From contig DASXUF010000078.1 of NCBI GenBank assembly GCA_036504975.1, positions 1-38,327 on the forward strand: a DNA stretch of 38,327 nt, given 5' to 3'. Origin of the DNA: Candidatus Binatia bacterium. GTDB taxonomy: Bacteria > Desulfobacterota > Binatia > UBA9968. How positions within the stretch are numbered: position 1 is the stretch's first letter; each line of letters opens with the position of its first letter. The notes beneath the pieces are model-generated. The model made no database searches and was not told where the DNA came from. It was given only the letters and a program-made list of their open reading frames with translations. Of the stretch, positions 7,708-15,160 are shown piece after piece. The translations under genes were made by a program, and so were the position numbers.

Positions 7708-8721
7708 ATGGAGCCGGTTAGAGTCGCAACGGTGGGTATTGGGCGTTGGAGCAATGTTCTCGCTGACGCTATCCCTGGAGGAACAAACCTGAGCCTCGTC
7801 GCGTGCACCACCCGTTCGGCGGAGAAGCGCGCAGCCTTCGCGGAAAAATACCGGTGCCGGCAGGCAGAAAGCTATGACGCGATCTTGAAAGACCCGGAAG
7901 TGGAGGCTGTGCTTCTCACGACGCCGGACTCCCTCCATGCCAAGCACATTATTGCTGCAGCGCAGGCGGGAAAACATGTCTTCGTGGATAAGCCCTTCAC
8001 CTTGACGGTTGCCGCGGGGGAAGAAGCCACCGAAGCTTGCCGACGGGCCGGTGTGGTCCTAGCGGTAGGTCACCAGCGAAGGCGGCAGCCGGCGAATCGA
8101 GGGCTGAAAACCCTGATCCAGGATGGCGCGCTTGGACAGCTAATTCAGATTGAAGGAAACATCTCCTCCAGCACCGGCTTCGAAATGACGCCCACGGTCT
8201 GGCGAGCGCATCCCGAAGCGTCACCAGCCGGTCCCATGACCTGGCTCGGCATTCATCATGTCGACACCTTCCAATATCTCCTGGGCCCGATCAGTTGCGT
8301 GGTCGCCCTCTCCCGCCGGCAGGTCCTGAAAGGCATGGAGATAGACGACAGCACCGCTATCCTGCTCGAATTCGAGTCTGGGATCTTGGGCTACCTGGGG
8401 ACTTCTTCTGTCGTGGCGAACCGCACCGCGATTCTGACTCTTCACGGAAGCGAGGCCCATGCTTTCAGCGAGGCTGAAGGTTCTCGGCTCTATCTCTGGA
8501 AGAAGGGGGAGCCGGACAGGTCGCCCCTCCCGCTAAAGCCGGTGGACACCATCGTTGAGGAACTGGCAGAGTTTGCCCGGTGCGTGCGCGAAGGCAGCCG
8601 GCCGGAGGTGGGAGGAGAAGAGGGGACGGCAAATGTGGCAGTTCTGGAAGCGGTTGTCGAGTCGATTTCGACCGGGCAACCGGTAACAGTCAAGAAGGGC
8701 GACATGGAAAGTCCGCGATGA
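7708..8721 (+). CDS. Gfo/Idh/MocA family oxidoreductase
   Basis: A 337-residue protein with Rossmann start VRVATVGIGRWSNVLAD, the TTPDSLHAKH segment near residue 72 and VDKPFTLTV near 93, the equivalent of the EKP motif with Asp in place of Glu. GIHHVDTFQYLLG near 180 supplies the conserved Asp/His of the second domain. It is only distantly like the other family member at 3333-4373, so it is not a recent duplicate. A purine-rich GGAAAAGG precedes the ATG. It lies about 120 bases after tctA on the same strand, so it may act on the imported solute, which is inference. Confidence 0.87.
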   Translation: MEPVRVATVGIGRWSNVLADAIPGGTNLSLVACTTRSAEKRAAFAEKYRCRQAESYDAILKDPEVEAVLLTTPDSLHAKHIIAAAQAGKHVFVDKPFTLTVAAGEEATEACRRAGVVLAVGHQRRRQPANRGLKTLIQDGALGQLIQIEGNISSSTGFEMTPTVWRAHPEASPAGPMTWLGIHHVDTFQYLLGPISCVVALSRRQVLKGMEIDDSTAILLEFESGILGYLGTSSVVANRTAILTLHGSEAHAFSEAEGSRLYLWKKGEPDRSPLPLKPVDTIVEELAEFARCVREGSRPEVGGEEGTANVAVLEAVVESISTGQPVTVKKGDMESPR

Positions 8722-8769
8722 GTTTTTTTGTAGCGATCGCAGACGACCCGGTCTACCTGCAGTTGCAGT

Positions 8770-8799
8770 TTGACGGAAACGAAAAGATACGTTTAGTAT
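8770..8799 (+). promoter_or_regulatory. Candidate sigma70-type promoter before the adenylation-carrier gene
   Basis: TTGACG at 8770-8775 and TAGTAT at 8794-8799 are separated by 18 bases and lie about 50 bases before the ATG at 8847. The -35 box matches five of six bases and the -10 four of six. It is a match by eye only. Confidence 0.35.
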
Positions 8800-8846
8800 T
8801 TCCCGTCATTTTTTGAATGTGGACGTCTCCGGCGAACGGAGTCATA

Positions 8847-10676
8847 ATGCCTGCTGCTGTGCATCCTACAAACACGTTTATTGCTTTTGAAAACACCGCG
8901 ATAGAACGCTCCATTACTGCGCGTTTCGAACAACAGGTTGCTCGATATCCCGACCGCCTTGCGGTGGTGACCCCGGAGTTGCAATTCACCTACGCCGAGC
9001 TCAATCATGTTGCCAATCGTATCGCTCGCGCCATCCTGGCGCGTGTCGGAGACGGTGAAGAGCCCGTTACGCTTCTCCTTGAGCAAGGACCCACTGCCAT
9101 TGCGGCGATCTTGGGAGTGCTCAAGGCGGGAAAGATCTACGTATCGCTGGATCCGGCATTTCCTCGCGCGCGCACGGCGGGGATGCTGGAAGATTCCCGG
9201 GCGAAACTGCTCGTCACCGACACCAAGTGTCTCTCTCAGGCCCGGCGGTTAATGAAACCAGAGCAGCAGGTTCTCAACTGTGACGATCTCGATCCAACCA
9301 TTCCTGGCGCAAACCTTGATCGGCTTATCGGTCCCGATACGCGCGCGCTAATCCTCTATACCTCAGGCTCTACCGGGCAACCCAAGGGCGTGCTGCATAA
9401 CCATCGAAATATTCTTGTTGAAACGAGGAACTACACCAACGACTTGCGAATTTGTCCGTACGACAGGGTGGCAATGTGGCATTCGTGCAGTTTTGCCACC
9501 GCCGTCCGAAATATTTATGCCGCCTTGCTGAATGGAGCGGCGCTGTTTCCTTACGATCTCGCCGCCGAGGGATTTGGATCGCTGGCCGAGTGGTTGCGCA
9601 CGAATCGGATCACCATTCTCCACACACTGCCGACCACCTTTCGTCATTTTCTCGGCACAGTGACGGCGGAGGCCACATTTCCTACGGTGCGCATATTGCT
9701 ACTCGGCGGCGAAGCGATCAACCGCACCGATGTGAATTGTTTCCAGCGTCATTTTTCGCCGCATTGCGTGTTGGTGCACGCCATCGGTCCGACTGAAACG
9801 TTTATCATTCGCCGGCTTTTTATCACCCACGATTGGCGCGGCAGCGAGAGCAAAATTCCCGTGGGCTATCCGGTTTCCGACAAGGAGATTCTACTGTTGG
9901 ACGAAAGCGGCCGCGAGATCGGTCCCGGCCAAGTCGGAGAGATCGCGGTCAAAAGCAGATACGTGGCGCTGGGCTACTGGCGACGGCCGGAGCTCACGGA
10001 GGCCGCCTTCATCCCCGACCCCCACGGCGGGCAAGAACGGCTTTACCTTACGGGCGATCTAGGCACAATGCGCCCCGATGACTGCTTGTTTCATATGGGG
10101 CGCAAGGATTTTCAGGTAAAGATTCGCGGCTACAGAGTCGAAGTTGATGAGATCGAAGCAGCGCTCCTAGAATTGGACTCGATCAAAGCGGCTGCAGTAC
10201 ACGTTAAAACAGATGACGCAGGAGAACAGCGTCTGATTGCGTGCCTCGTACCTGTCGCGGACGCGGCTCCGACCGTCAGCGAACTACGTCGCCAATTGAC
10301 ACAGGCTCTGCCGGATTACATGATTCCCTCCGCCTTTGTGTTCCTCGAGACTCTTCCGATGCTGCGCAACGGCAAGATCGACCGACGAGCGTTGCCCGCG
10401 CCTGAACGCAAACGCCCGGCGTTGAACGTGCCCTACGTTGCGCCGCACACCTCCATCGAGTCGGACTTGGCGCGTATCTGGGCTGAAGTGCTGGACATTG
10501 ATGAAGTTGGTATCGATGACAATTTCCTCGAGCTCGGTGGCGATTCCCTGCTCGCCATTCGGATCCTGTCACGCGTCAATAAGACGTTCCGGCTGAACTT
10601 ATCCATAAAGGCGGTTTTCAACCGGCCGACGGTCGCACGGATGGGAGAGTTAATTGCCTTACATCGAGAGCTGTAA
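8847..10676 (+). CDS. Orphan NRPS-like adenylation domain plus carrier domain
   Basis: A 609-residue protein that would activate a carboxylic acid with ATP and load it on its own phosphopantetheine arm. Motifs in order: LYTSGSTGQPKGV near residue 170 (A3), GPTET near 313 (A5), YLTGDLG near 398 (A7), KIRGYRVEVDEIE near 425 (A8) and NGKIDRRALP near 507 with the A10 lysine. The carrier motif LGGDSLLAIRIL is near 560, Ser being the arm site. There is no condensation, thioesterase or reductase domain. At the specificity pocket, where amino-acid enzymes read FDASVW, this one reads FATAVR, so the Asp that binds the alpha-amino group is absent. A non-amino acid substrate is therefore likely. ATG 8847 has GGAG 5 bases upstream; an in-frame ATG at 8817 does not. 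The neighbours give no pathway. Confidence 0.88.
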   Translation: MPAAVHPTNTFIAFENTAIERSITARFEQQVARYPDRLAVVTPELQFTYAELNHVANRIARAILARVGDGEEPVTLLLEQGPTAIAAILGVLKAGKIYVSLDPAFPRARTAGMLEDSRAKLLVTDTKCLSQARRLMKPEQQVLNCDDLDPTIPGANLDRLIGPDTRALILYTSGSTGQPKGVLHNHRNILVETRNYTNDLRICPYDRVAMWHSCSFATAVRNIYAALLNGAALFPYDLAAEGFGSLAEWLRTNRITILHTLPTTFRHFLGTVTAEATFPTVRILLLGGEAINRTDVNCFQRHFSPHCVLVHAIGPTETFIIRRLFITHDWRGSESKIPVGYPVSDKEILLLDESGREIGPGQVGEIAVKSRYVALGYWRRPELTEAAFIPDPHGGQERLYLTGDLGTMRPDDCLFHMGRKDFQVKIRGYRVEVDEIEAALLELDSIKAAAVHVKTDDAGEQRLIACLVPVADAAPTVSELRRQLTQALPDYMIPSAFVFLETLPMLRNGKIDRRALPAPERKRPALNVPYVAPHTSIESDLARIWAEVLDIDEVGIDDNFLELGGDSLLAIRILSRVNKTFRLNLSIKAVFNRPTVARMGELIALHREL

Positions 10677-10839
10677 GACTGATCCAACCACGGGAGTCGC
10701 CGCATTTCGGTTCCAGATACCAAGAATGGTTGGAGCGATCGCCGCGTCATCCACCCCCGGCGTGTCTTCGAACTTGACGGCTTCTCAGCCGCGCTGTTAG
10801 AGTTCGCCCCACACCCCCAATTCCGAGAGGAGATTGACC

Positions 10840-11265
10840 ATGGCAGAGGCGCACATTCTGAAAATCGATTCGTTGCCCGTATTCGACCGCGGCAATGGCA
10901 TCCAGACGATCCCGCTCGTGACTAAAGAGATCGGCTCAAAGCATATGACGACCGGGCTGACCCGCTTTCCGGCGGGCGCGAAGGTTCCGCTGCACTCGCA
11001 CAACTGTGACGAGCAGGTCACCATCCTTGAGGGCGAAGCCGAAGCTGAGATCGACGGCCGGCGCCATCGTCTCCAAGCTTACGACACCACGCTGGTTCCG
11101 TCCGATAAGCCTCATCGGTTCGTGAACGTGGGGAAAACGCCGCTGCTGATTCTGTGGATTTACGGAACCACGGAGGTGACCCGAACCTTTACTGAAACCG
11201 GCGAAACAGTCGCCCATCTTTCCGAGCGTGATCTCGTTGGCTCGCTGCCTCCCAAGGGGAAATAG
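10840..11265 (+). CDS. Cupin-domain protein
   Basis: A 141-residue single-domain cupin. PLHSHNCDEQVTILEGEAE at about residues 49-67 supplies the His, His and Glu of cupin motif 1, and PSDKPHRFVNVG near 89-100 supplies the last His of motif 2, so a metal site is complete. The strand-rich middle fits the beta-barrel. GAGAGG precedes the ATG at 10840, which is preferred over a TTG six bases earlier. It is monocistronic: 163 bases follow the carrier-protein gene and a palindromic repeat block follows it. Cupins of this size can be dioxygenases, isomerases or ligand sensors; nothing here decides. Confidence 0.85.
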   Translation: MAEAHILKIDSLPVFDRGNGIQTIPLVTKEIGSKHMTTGLTRFPAGAKVPLHSHNCDEQVTILEGEAEAEIDGRRHRLQAYDTTLVPSDKPHRFVNVGKTPLLILWIYGTTEVTRTFTETGETVAHLSERDLVGSLPPKGK

Positions 11266-11279
11266 CAGCATTAAGCATT

Positions 11280-11400
11280 CTTCGCGGTCTTGGCGTCTTG
11301 GCGCGACCCTCACCCCTTCCCTCTCCCGCTCGCGGGAGAGGGCGAGGGAGAGGGCATCTCGCGCGACGGCGCAAAGGGCACAAGAAAGACGGCGCGATGC
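11280..11400. repeat. Composite repeat block with second CCCTCACCCC palindrome
   Basis: GTCTTGGCGTCTTGGCGCGA at 11288-11307 leads into the CCCTCACCCC palindrome (11307-11354), then a CTCGCGCGACGGCGCAAAGG arm. The palindrome and CGCAAAG arm are in the same order as at 2022-2098, so two repeat families travel together. The block lies between the cupin stop and the next gene. Confidence 0.75.
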
Positions 11401-11446
11401 GAAACCCGAAACTTTCAGAGCAAGCTGATAGCTGACTGCTTTTAAT

Positions 11447-12526
11447 ATGAGCCAACCTCCATCAACGGACCGCCGATTTCAATCGACCGAACTCGAAGCG
11501 TTCGCCGCCCGCGCGCTCGCGGCGGTAGGATTGCCCGGCGCAGACGCTGAACAGGCGGCCCGGCTGATGGTGTTGGCCGACCTGCGCGGCGCCGACGGCC
11601 ACGGAATTTTCCGCTTGCCGCAATACGTTCGCCGCATCCGAACCGGCGGGATGAACGTTAAACCGAACATCCGCGCGGTCCGGGAGACCGAGGCGACGGC
11701 CCTGGTCGACGGCGACAACGGCATGGGACACTTGGTGATGCGCTTCGCCGCCCAGGCCGCGATCGAGAAGGCGGAACGCGCAGGCGTCGGCTGGGTCGGA
11801 GTGCGGCGGGGCAATCACTCGGGGCCCGCCGCCCTCTATGCCATGATGCCTCTCGAGCGGGATATGATCGGCATCTACATCGCGGTCGGCAACGCCAACC
11901 ATTTGCCGCCCTGGGGCGGCGTGGAGCTCTTGCTCAGCACCAACCCGATCGCCTGCGCAATCCCGGCGCTTGAAGAGCCGCCGATCGTGCTGGACATGGC
12001 CACGACGGTTGCGGCCTACGGCAAAGTGAAAATCAAAGCGCAGCGTGGCGAGCCGCTCCCTGAAGGCTGGATGATCGACGCTCACGGCAGGTCCTTGACG
12101 GACCCGAAACGCGCCGAGGAAGGTTTTCTGCTCCCGATCGGAGGTTACAAAGGGTACGGTCTGGCGCTCATCTTCGGTTTGCTTGCCGGCACGCTGAACG
12201 GCGCCGCATTCGGCCACAACGTCATCGACTTCAACAAAGACGATAGCACGCCGACGAATACCGGCCAGCTGATCATCGCGCTCGATATCGCCCGATTCTC
12301 GCCCCTTGAGTCGTTCAAGCGGAGCGTCGATCAAATCATCCGCGAGATGAGAAATTCGAAAAAGATGCCGGGGGTCGAGCGCATCCAGGTGCCCGGCGAG
12401 CAGAGTCACGCCACGTGGCGCGAGCGCTCCGCGCACGGCGTCCCGATGAACGACGCGCTCCTTAACGATCTCGAGCGAGTGGCCAGAGAGCTGGGCATAG
12501 AGGAACTCAGGCGGACATCGCGCTAA
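11447..12526 (+). CDS. Ldh2/malate dehydrogenase family NAD(P)-dependent oxidoreductase
   Basis: A 359-residue member of the malate/L-sulfolactate/ureidoglycolate dehydrogenase family (Ldh_2). Features: ADLRGADGHGIFRLPQY near residue 45-60, containing the conserved His; RRGNHSGPAALYAM near 122 with the catalytic His; STNPIACAIP near 165 and VLDMATTVAAYGKVKI near 182. GGYKGYGLALIFGLLAGTL near 230 is the conserved C-terminal block. It is unrelated to classical lactate dehydrogenase and would oxidise a 2-hydroxy acid. It overlaps the next gene by one base (TAATG), so the two are translationally coupled. Its exact substrate is not readable. Confidence 0.9.
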   Translation: MSQPPSTDRRFQSTELEAFAARALAAVGLPGADAEQAARLMVLADLRGADGHGIFRLPQYVRRIRTGGMNVKPNIRAVRETEATALVDGDNGMGHLVMRFAAQAAIEKAERAGVGWVGVRRGNHSGPAALYAMMPLERDMIGIYIAVGNANHLPPWGGVELLLSTNPIACAIPALEEPPIVLDMATTVAAYGKVKIKAQRGEPLPEGWMIDAHGRSLTDPKRAEEGFLLPIGGYKGYGLALIFGLLAGTLNGAAFGHNVIDFNKDDSTPTNTGQLIIALDIARFSPLESFKRSVDQIIREMRNSKKMPGVERIQVPGEQSHATWRERSAHGVPMNDALLNDLERVARELGIEELRRTSR

Positions 12527-13506
12527 TGCGTCCGAAGATCTTCGTCACGCAGCCGATTCCCAAAAAAGCGCTGGCCCGACTGCGCGAGATTGGCGAAGTC
12601 GAGCTGAACCCCAATCCCGTTCACATCATCACAAAGCCGGAGCTGATCGCGGCGCTCAAGCGCAACGACTATCTCTTCTGCCTGCTCCACGACACCGTGG
12701 ATGCGGAGGTGATCAACGCGAGCCCGAATCTCAAGCTCATCGCCTCGATGGCGATCATCCCGGCCGGCATCGACGTCGCCGTCGCGACCGCACGGCGCAT
12801 TCCCGTGACCACGCTCCCGCCCATCGTCACCGAGGCGACCGCGGATCTTCACTGGGCGCTTCTCCTGGCCGTGGCTCGGCGAATCGTGGAAGGCGACCGC
12901 GCGCTCCGCTCCGGCGTGTTTGCCGGCGGCCAGTCGATGCGGTTCGTCGGATCCGAAGTGCACGGCAAAACATTGGGGATCGTCGGTCTCGGCGCCATCG
13001 GAGAAGCCGTCGCCCGGCGCGCCACGGGATTCGGCATGCGCATCCTCTACACCAAACACCACAGACTGGACGAAGCGCGCGAAGCGGCGCTCGGCGTTCA
13101 GTACCGCAGCCTGGACGATCTTCTGCGCGAGTCGGATTTCGTCTCGATCAATGCCGCGCTCGGCCCCGAGACCGTCCATCTGATCGGCGAGCGGGAATTC
13201 GCCCTCATGCGTCCCTCCGCTTACCTCGTGAACACGGCTCGCGGCCCGATCGTGGATGAGAAAGCTCTGGCGCGAGCGCTGGAAGAAAAACGCATCGCGG
13301 GCGCGGCGCTCGACGTCTACGAGCATGAGCCAACGGTAGAGCCGCGACTCATCGACCTACCGAACGTCGTGTTGACTCCGCACCTCGGCAGCGCGACGCT
13401 CGAAACGCGCGAACGAATGACGACGCTGGTGGTTGAGAATATCGCCACTGTCATCGAGGGCCGCCGGCCGCCGAATCTCTACAATCCGGAGATATACGGC
13501 TCATGA
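12526..13506 (+). CDS. D-2-hydroxyacid dehydrogenase
   Basis: A 326-residue NAD(P)-dependent dehydrogenase of the D-isomer family. The cofactor motif GIVGLGAIGEAVARR is near residue 147. The catalytic Arg lies in NTARGPIVDE near 239, Glu in YEHEPTVEP near 265 and His in LTPHLGSAT near 285, all present. It interconverts 2-keto and D-2-hydroxy acids such as glyoxylate/glycolate, hydroxypyruvate/glycerate or related compounds. Its ATG shares the A of the upstream TAA, so expression is tied to the Ldh2-type enzyme, and the pair could invert or shuttle a hydroxy acid between L and D forms via the keto acid, which is inference. Confidence 0.92.
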   Translation: MRPKIFVTQPIPKKALARLREIGEVELNPNPVHIITKPELIAALKRNDYLFCLLHDTVDAEVINASPNLKLIASMAIIPAGIDVAVATARRIPVTTLPPIVTEATADLHWALLLAVARRIVEGDRALRSGVFAGGQSMRFVGSEVHGKTLGIVGLGAIGEAVARRATGFGMRILYTKHHRLDEAREAALGVQYRSLDDLLRESDFVSINAALGPETVHLIGEREFALMRPSAYLVNTARGPIVDEKALARALEEKRIAGAALDVYEHEPTVEPRLIDLPNVVLTPHLGSATLETRERMTTLVVENIATVIEGRRPPNLYNPEIYGS

Positions 13507-13596
13507 GCCTAACTTCGTGACCTTCGTAATACTATGCTTAATAGTTTTCGCGATTTGCGCAAATTTACCTGTCGCCCAGAGCTGTTAAAGGGCGGG

Positions 13597-13675
13597 GATT
13601 TGCTCGCGCCAAGACGCCAAGAACGCAAAGTTGAAAGAATTTTATCTTGGCGGCCTTTGCGCCTTTGCGCGAGAC
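13597..13675. repeat. Inverted CGCCAAG/CGCAAAG intergenic repeat
   Basis: A left arm CTCGCGCCAAGACGCCAAG with CGCAAAG after it, and a right arm CTTGGCGGCC, TTTGCGCCTTTGCGCGAG, are separated by an A/T-rich centre (TTGAAAGAATTTTAT). The reverse complement of the right arm resembles the left. Relatives occur at 2070-2098 and in 11280-11400. The 215-base gap between two same-strand dehydrogenase genes consists largely of this element. Confidence 0.75.
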
Positions 13676-13721
13676 AATCCGAGACTGACCGGTGCGCGAA
13701 GCACGGCAAGGAGACTATGAG

Positions 13722-14633
13722 ATGAAACGAATCGGCATCATCGGAGTCGGGCTCCTCGGAAACGCGGTGGCTTCGCGCCTCCTCCAAGGGAAATTCGAGG
13801 TGAAGGGCTACGACGCGCGCTCCGAGCAGGTCAAGGCGCTTCGAGCTAACGGACTCACAGCGGCGCGGAGCATCGCCGAGGCGGCAGCACAAGCCGACGC
13901 CGTCTTCACGATCCTGCCGTCGCTCACGAGCGTCGAGACGACGATCCTCGGGCCGGGAGGCCTCATCGAGACGGCGCCGCGAAGCTGCACGTTGATTCAG
14001 ATGAGCACCGTCCCCCCCGAGCTGGCGCGCCGTTTGGGCGAGGCCGCCGCCGCCAAAGGGCTTGGCTTCCTCGACGCGCCCATGAGCGGCACGAGCGCGA
14101 TGGTGGCGCGCGGCGAGTGCGCGATCTTCGTCGGCGGCGACCGCGCGCGCGCCGAAGCCTGCCGGCCTATTTTCGACGCGATCGCAAAGAAGACATGCTA
14201 CATCGGCGATGTCGGCATGGCCTCGCTCGCGAAACTGGCCGCAAACCTGCTGGTTGCGCTCAACACCGCGGCGCTGGCGGAGGCGCTCGTGCTGGGAGCG
14301 AAAGGCGGTTTAGCGCCGGCCGTGCTGCTCGATGCTCTAAAGGAGAGCGCGGGCGCTTCAAAGATGGTCGAGGTGCGCGGTCCGCTCATGGCGAGCCACC
14401 GCTTCGACGCGCAGATGAAGATCGATCTGTTCTTGAAGGATTTTCAGCTCATGATCGATGAAGGGCGGCGTCTCGGAGTCCCGCTACCGCTGACCAGCAT
14501 CACGCAGCAGTTGGCCATGGCCGCCGCCGTGGCAGGACGCGGCGGGGAAGATTTCGCCGCGATCATCACGCCGCTGGAGCGGCTGGCCGGACTGGGAGAT
14601 GATCCTCGCTCTCCAAACAAAAACCCTCATTAG
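13722..14633 (+). CDS. NAD(P)-dependent 3-hydroxyacid dehydrogenase (3-hydroxyisobutyrate dehydrogenase family)
   Basis: A 303-residue beta-hydroxyacid dehydrogenase. IGIIGVGLLGNAVASRLL at residues 4-21 is the Rossmann fingerprint, FLDAPMSGTSAM near 117 is the substrate loop and LAKLAANLLVALN near 170 carries the catalytic Lys and the Asn four residues on. The all-helical C-terminal domain is complete and the length is normal. AAGGAG lies 7 bases before the ATG at 13722; a longer frame from 13692 is not needed. Substrates in the family include 3-hydroxyisobutyrate, tartronate semialdehyde and other semialdehydes. It is the third hydroxyacid-type dehydrogenase in a row, after a repeat-filled gap. 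Confidence 0.9.
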   Translation: MKRIGIIGVGLLGNAVASRLLQGKFEVKGYDARSEQVKALRANGLTAARSIAEAAAQADAVFTILPSLTSVETTILGPGGLIETAPRSCTLIQMSTVPPELARRLGEAAAAKGLGFLDAPMSGTSAMVARGECAIFVGGDRARAEACRPIFDAIAKKTCYIGDVGMASLAKLAANLLVALNTAALAEALVLGAKGGLAPAVLLDALKESAGASKMVEVRGPLMASHRFDAQMKIDLFLKDFQLMIDEGRRLGVPLPLTSITQQLAMAAAVAGRGGEDFAAIITPLERLAGLGDDPRSPNKNPH

Positions 14634-14683
14634 AGGACGAGCCGCCGGCCCGCGCGTCGTTGAGATTGCAATTTACCGACGGT

Positions 14684-15160
14684 TCACAGGCCCAACCAGG
14701 TTTGCAGCAATCCGTCTTCGAACTGCAGGTGAACGATGCGCTGGAAAACGACATAGAAGAATCCCCACGCCACGGCCGTGAGGCCGATGGTCTGCCACCA
14801 ACCTACCTCGCCGCGCAGAATTAAGAAAAAAAACATAAAGAGCGGGACGGCGACGGGGAAACCGAAAAGAAAAACCAACAAGATAAAACCGGCGATCCAG
14901 AGAAAAATACCGATCACGCGGCGCCGCGCCACGTCGGGCGGCACGTCGGTCGCGAACTCGAGATCCACGGCGGGGCCGCCGCCGGTCGCCGCCTTGCCGA
15001 AGAGGTCCAGAAGAAGTTGCGTCGCCGCAAGGATGAGGAGAGGAATGCTCACGGCGAGAGGAAAAAGCGCGGCCTTGAACGTCCATCGCAGCGCCGAGTG
15101 GATGGCGTAGACGGCGACGGCGATGAGAAAAAGACAAAAAAGAACGCGCGCCTTACGCAT
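14684..15160 (-). CDS. tctB: TTT transporter small membrane subunit, TctB family
   Basis: A 158-residue membrane protein with hydrophobic helices at about 7-22, 32-54, 85-115 (a split pair) and 124-142. The size, topology and the FPLAVSIPLL element after helix 1 fit TctB. Its start overlaps the end of the upstream tctA-like gene by 8 bases, showing coupling. Gene order here is receptor, TctA, TctB, whereas in the plus-strand operon at 4625-7587 it is receptor, TctB, TctA, so the two TTT operons are not simple copies. Confidence 0.87.
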   Translation of the reverse strand: MRKARVLFCLFLIAVAVYAIHSALRWTFKAALFPLAVSIPLLILAATQLLLDLFGKAATGGGPAVDLEFATDVPPDVARRRVIGIFLWIAGFILLVFLFGFPVAVPLFMFFFLILRGEVGWWQTIGLTAVAWGFFYVVFQRIVHLQFEDGLLQTWLGL

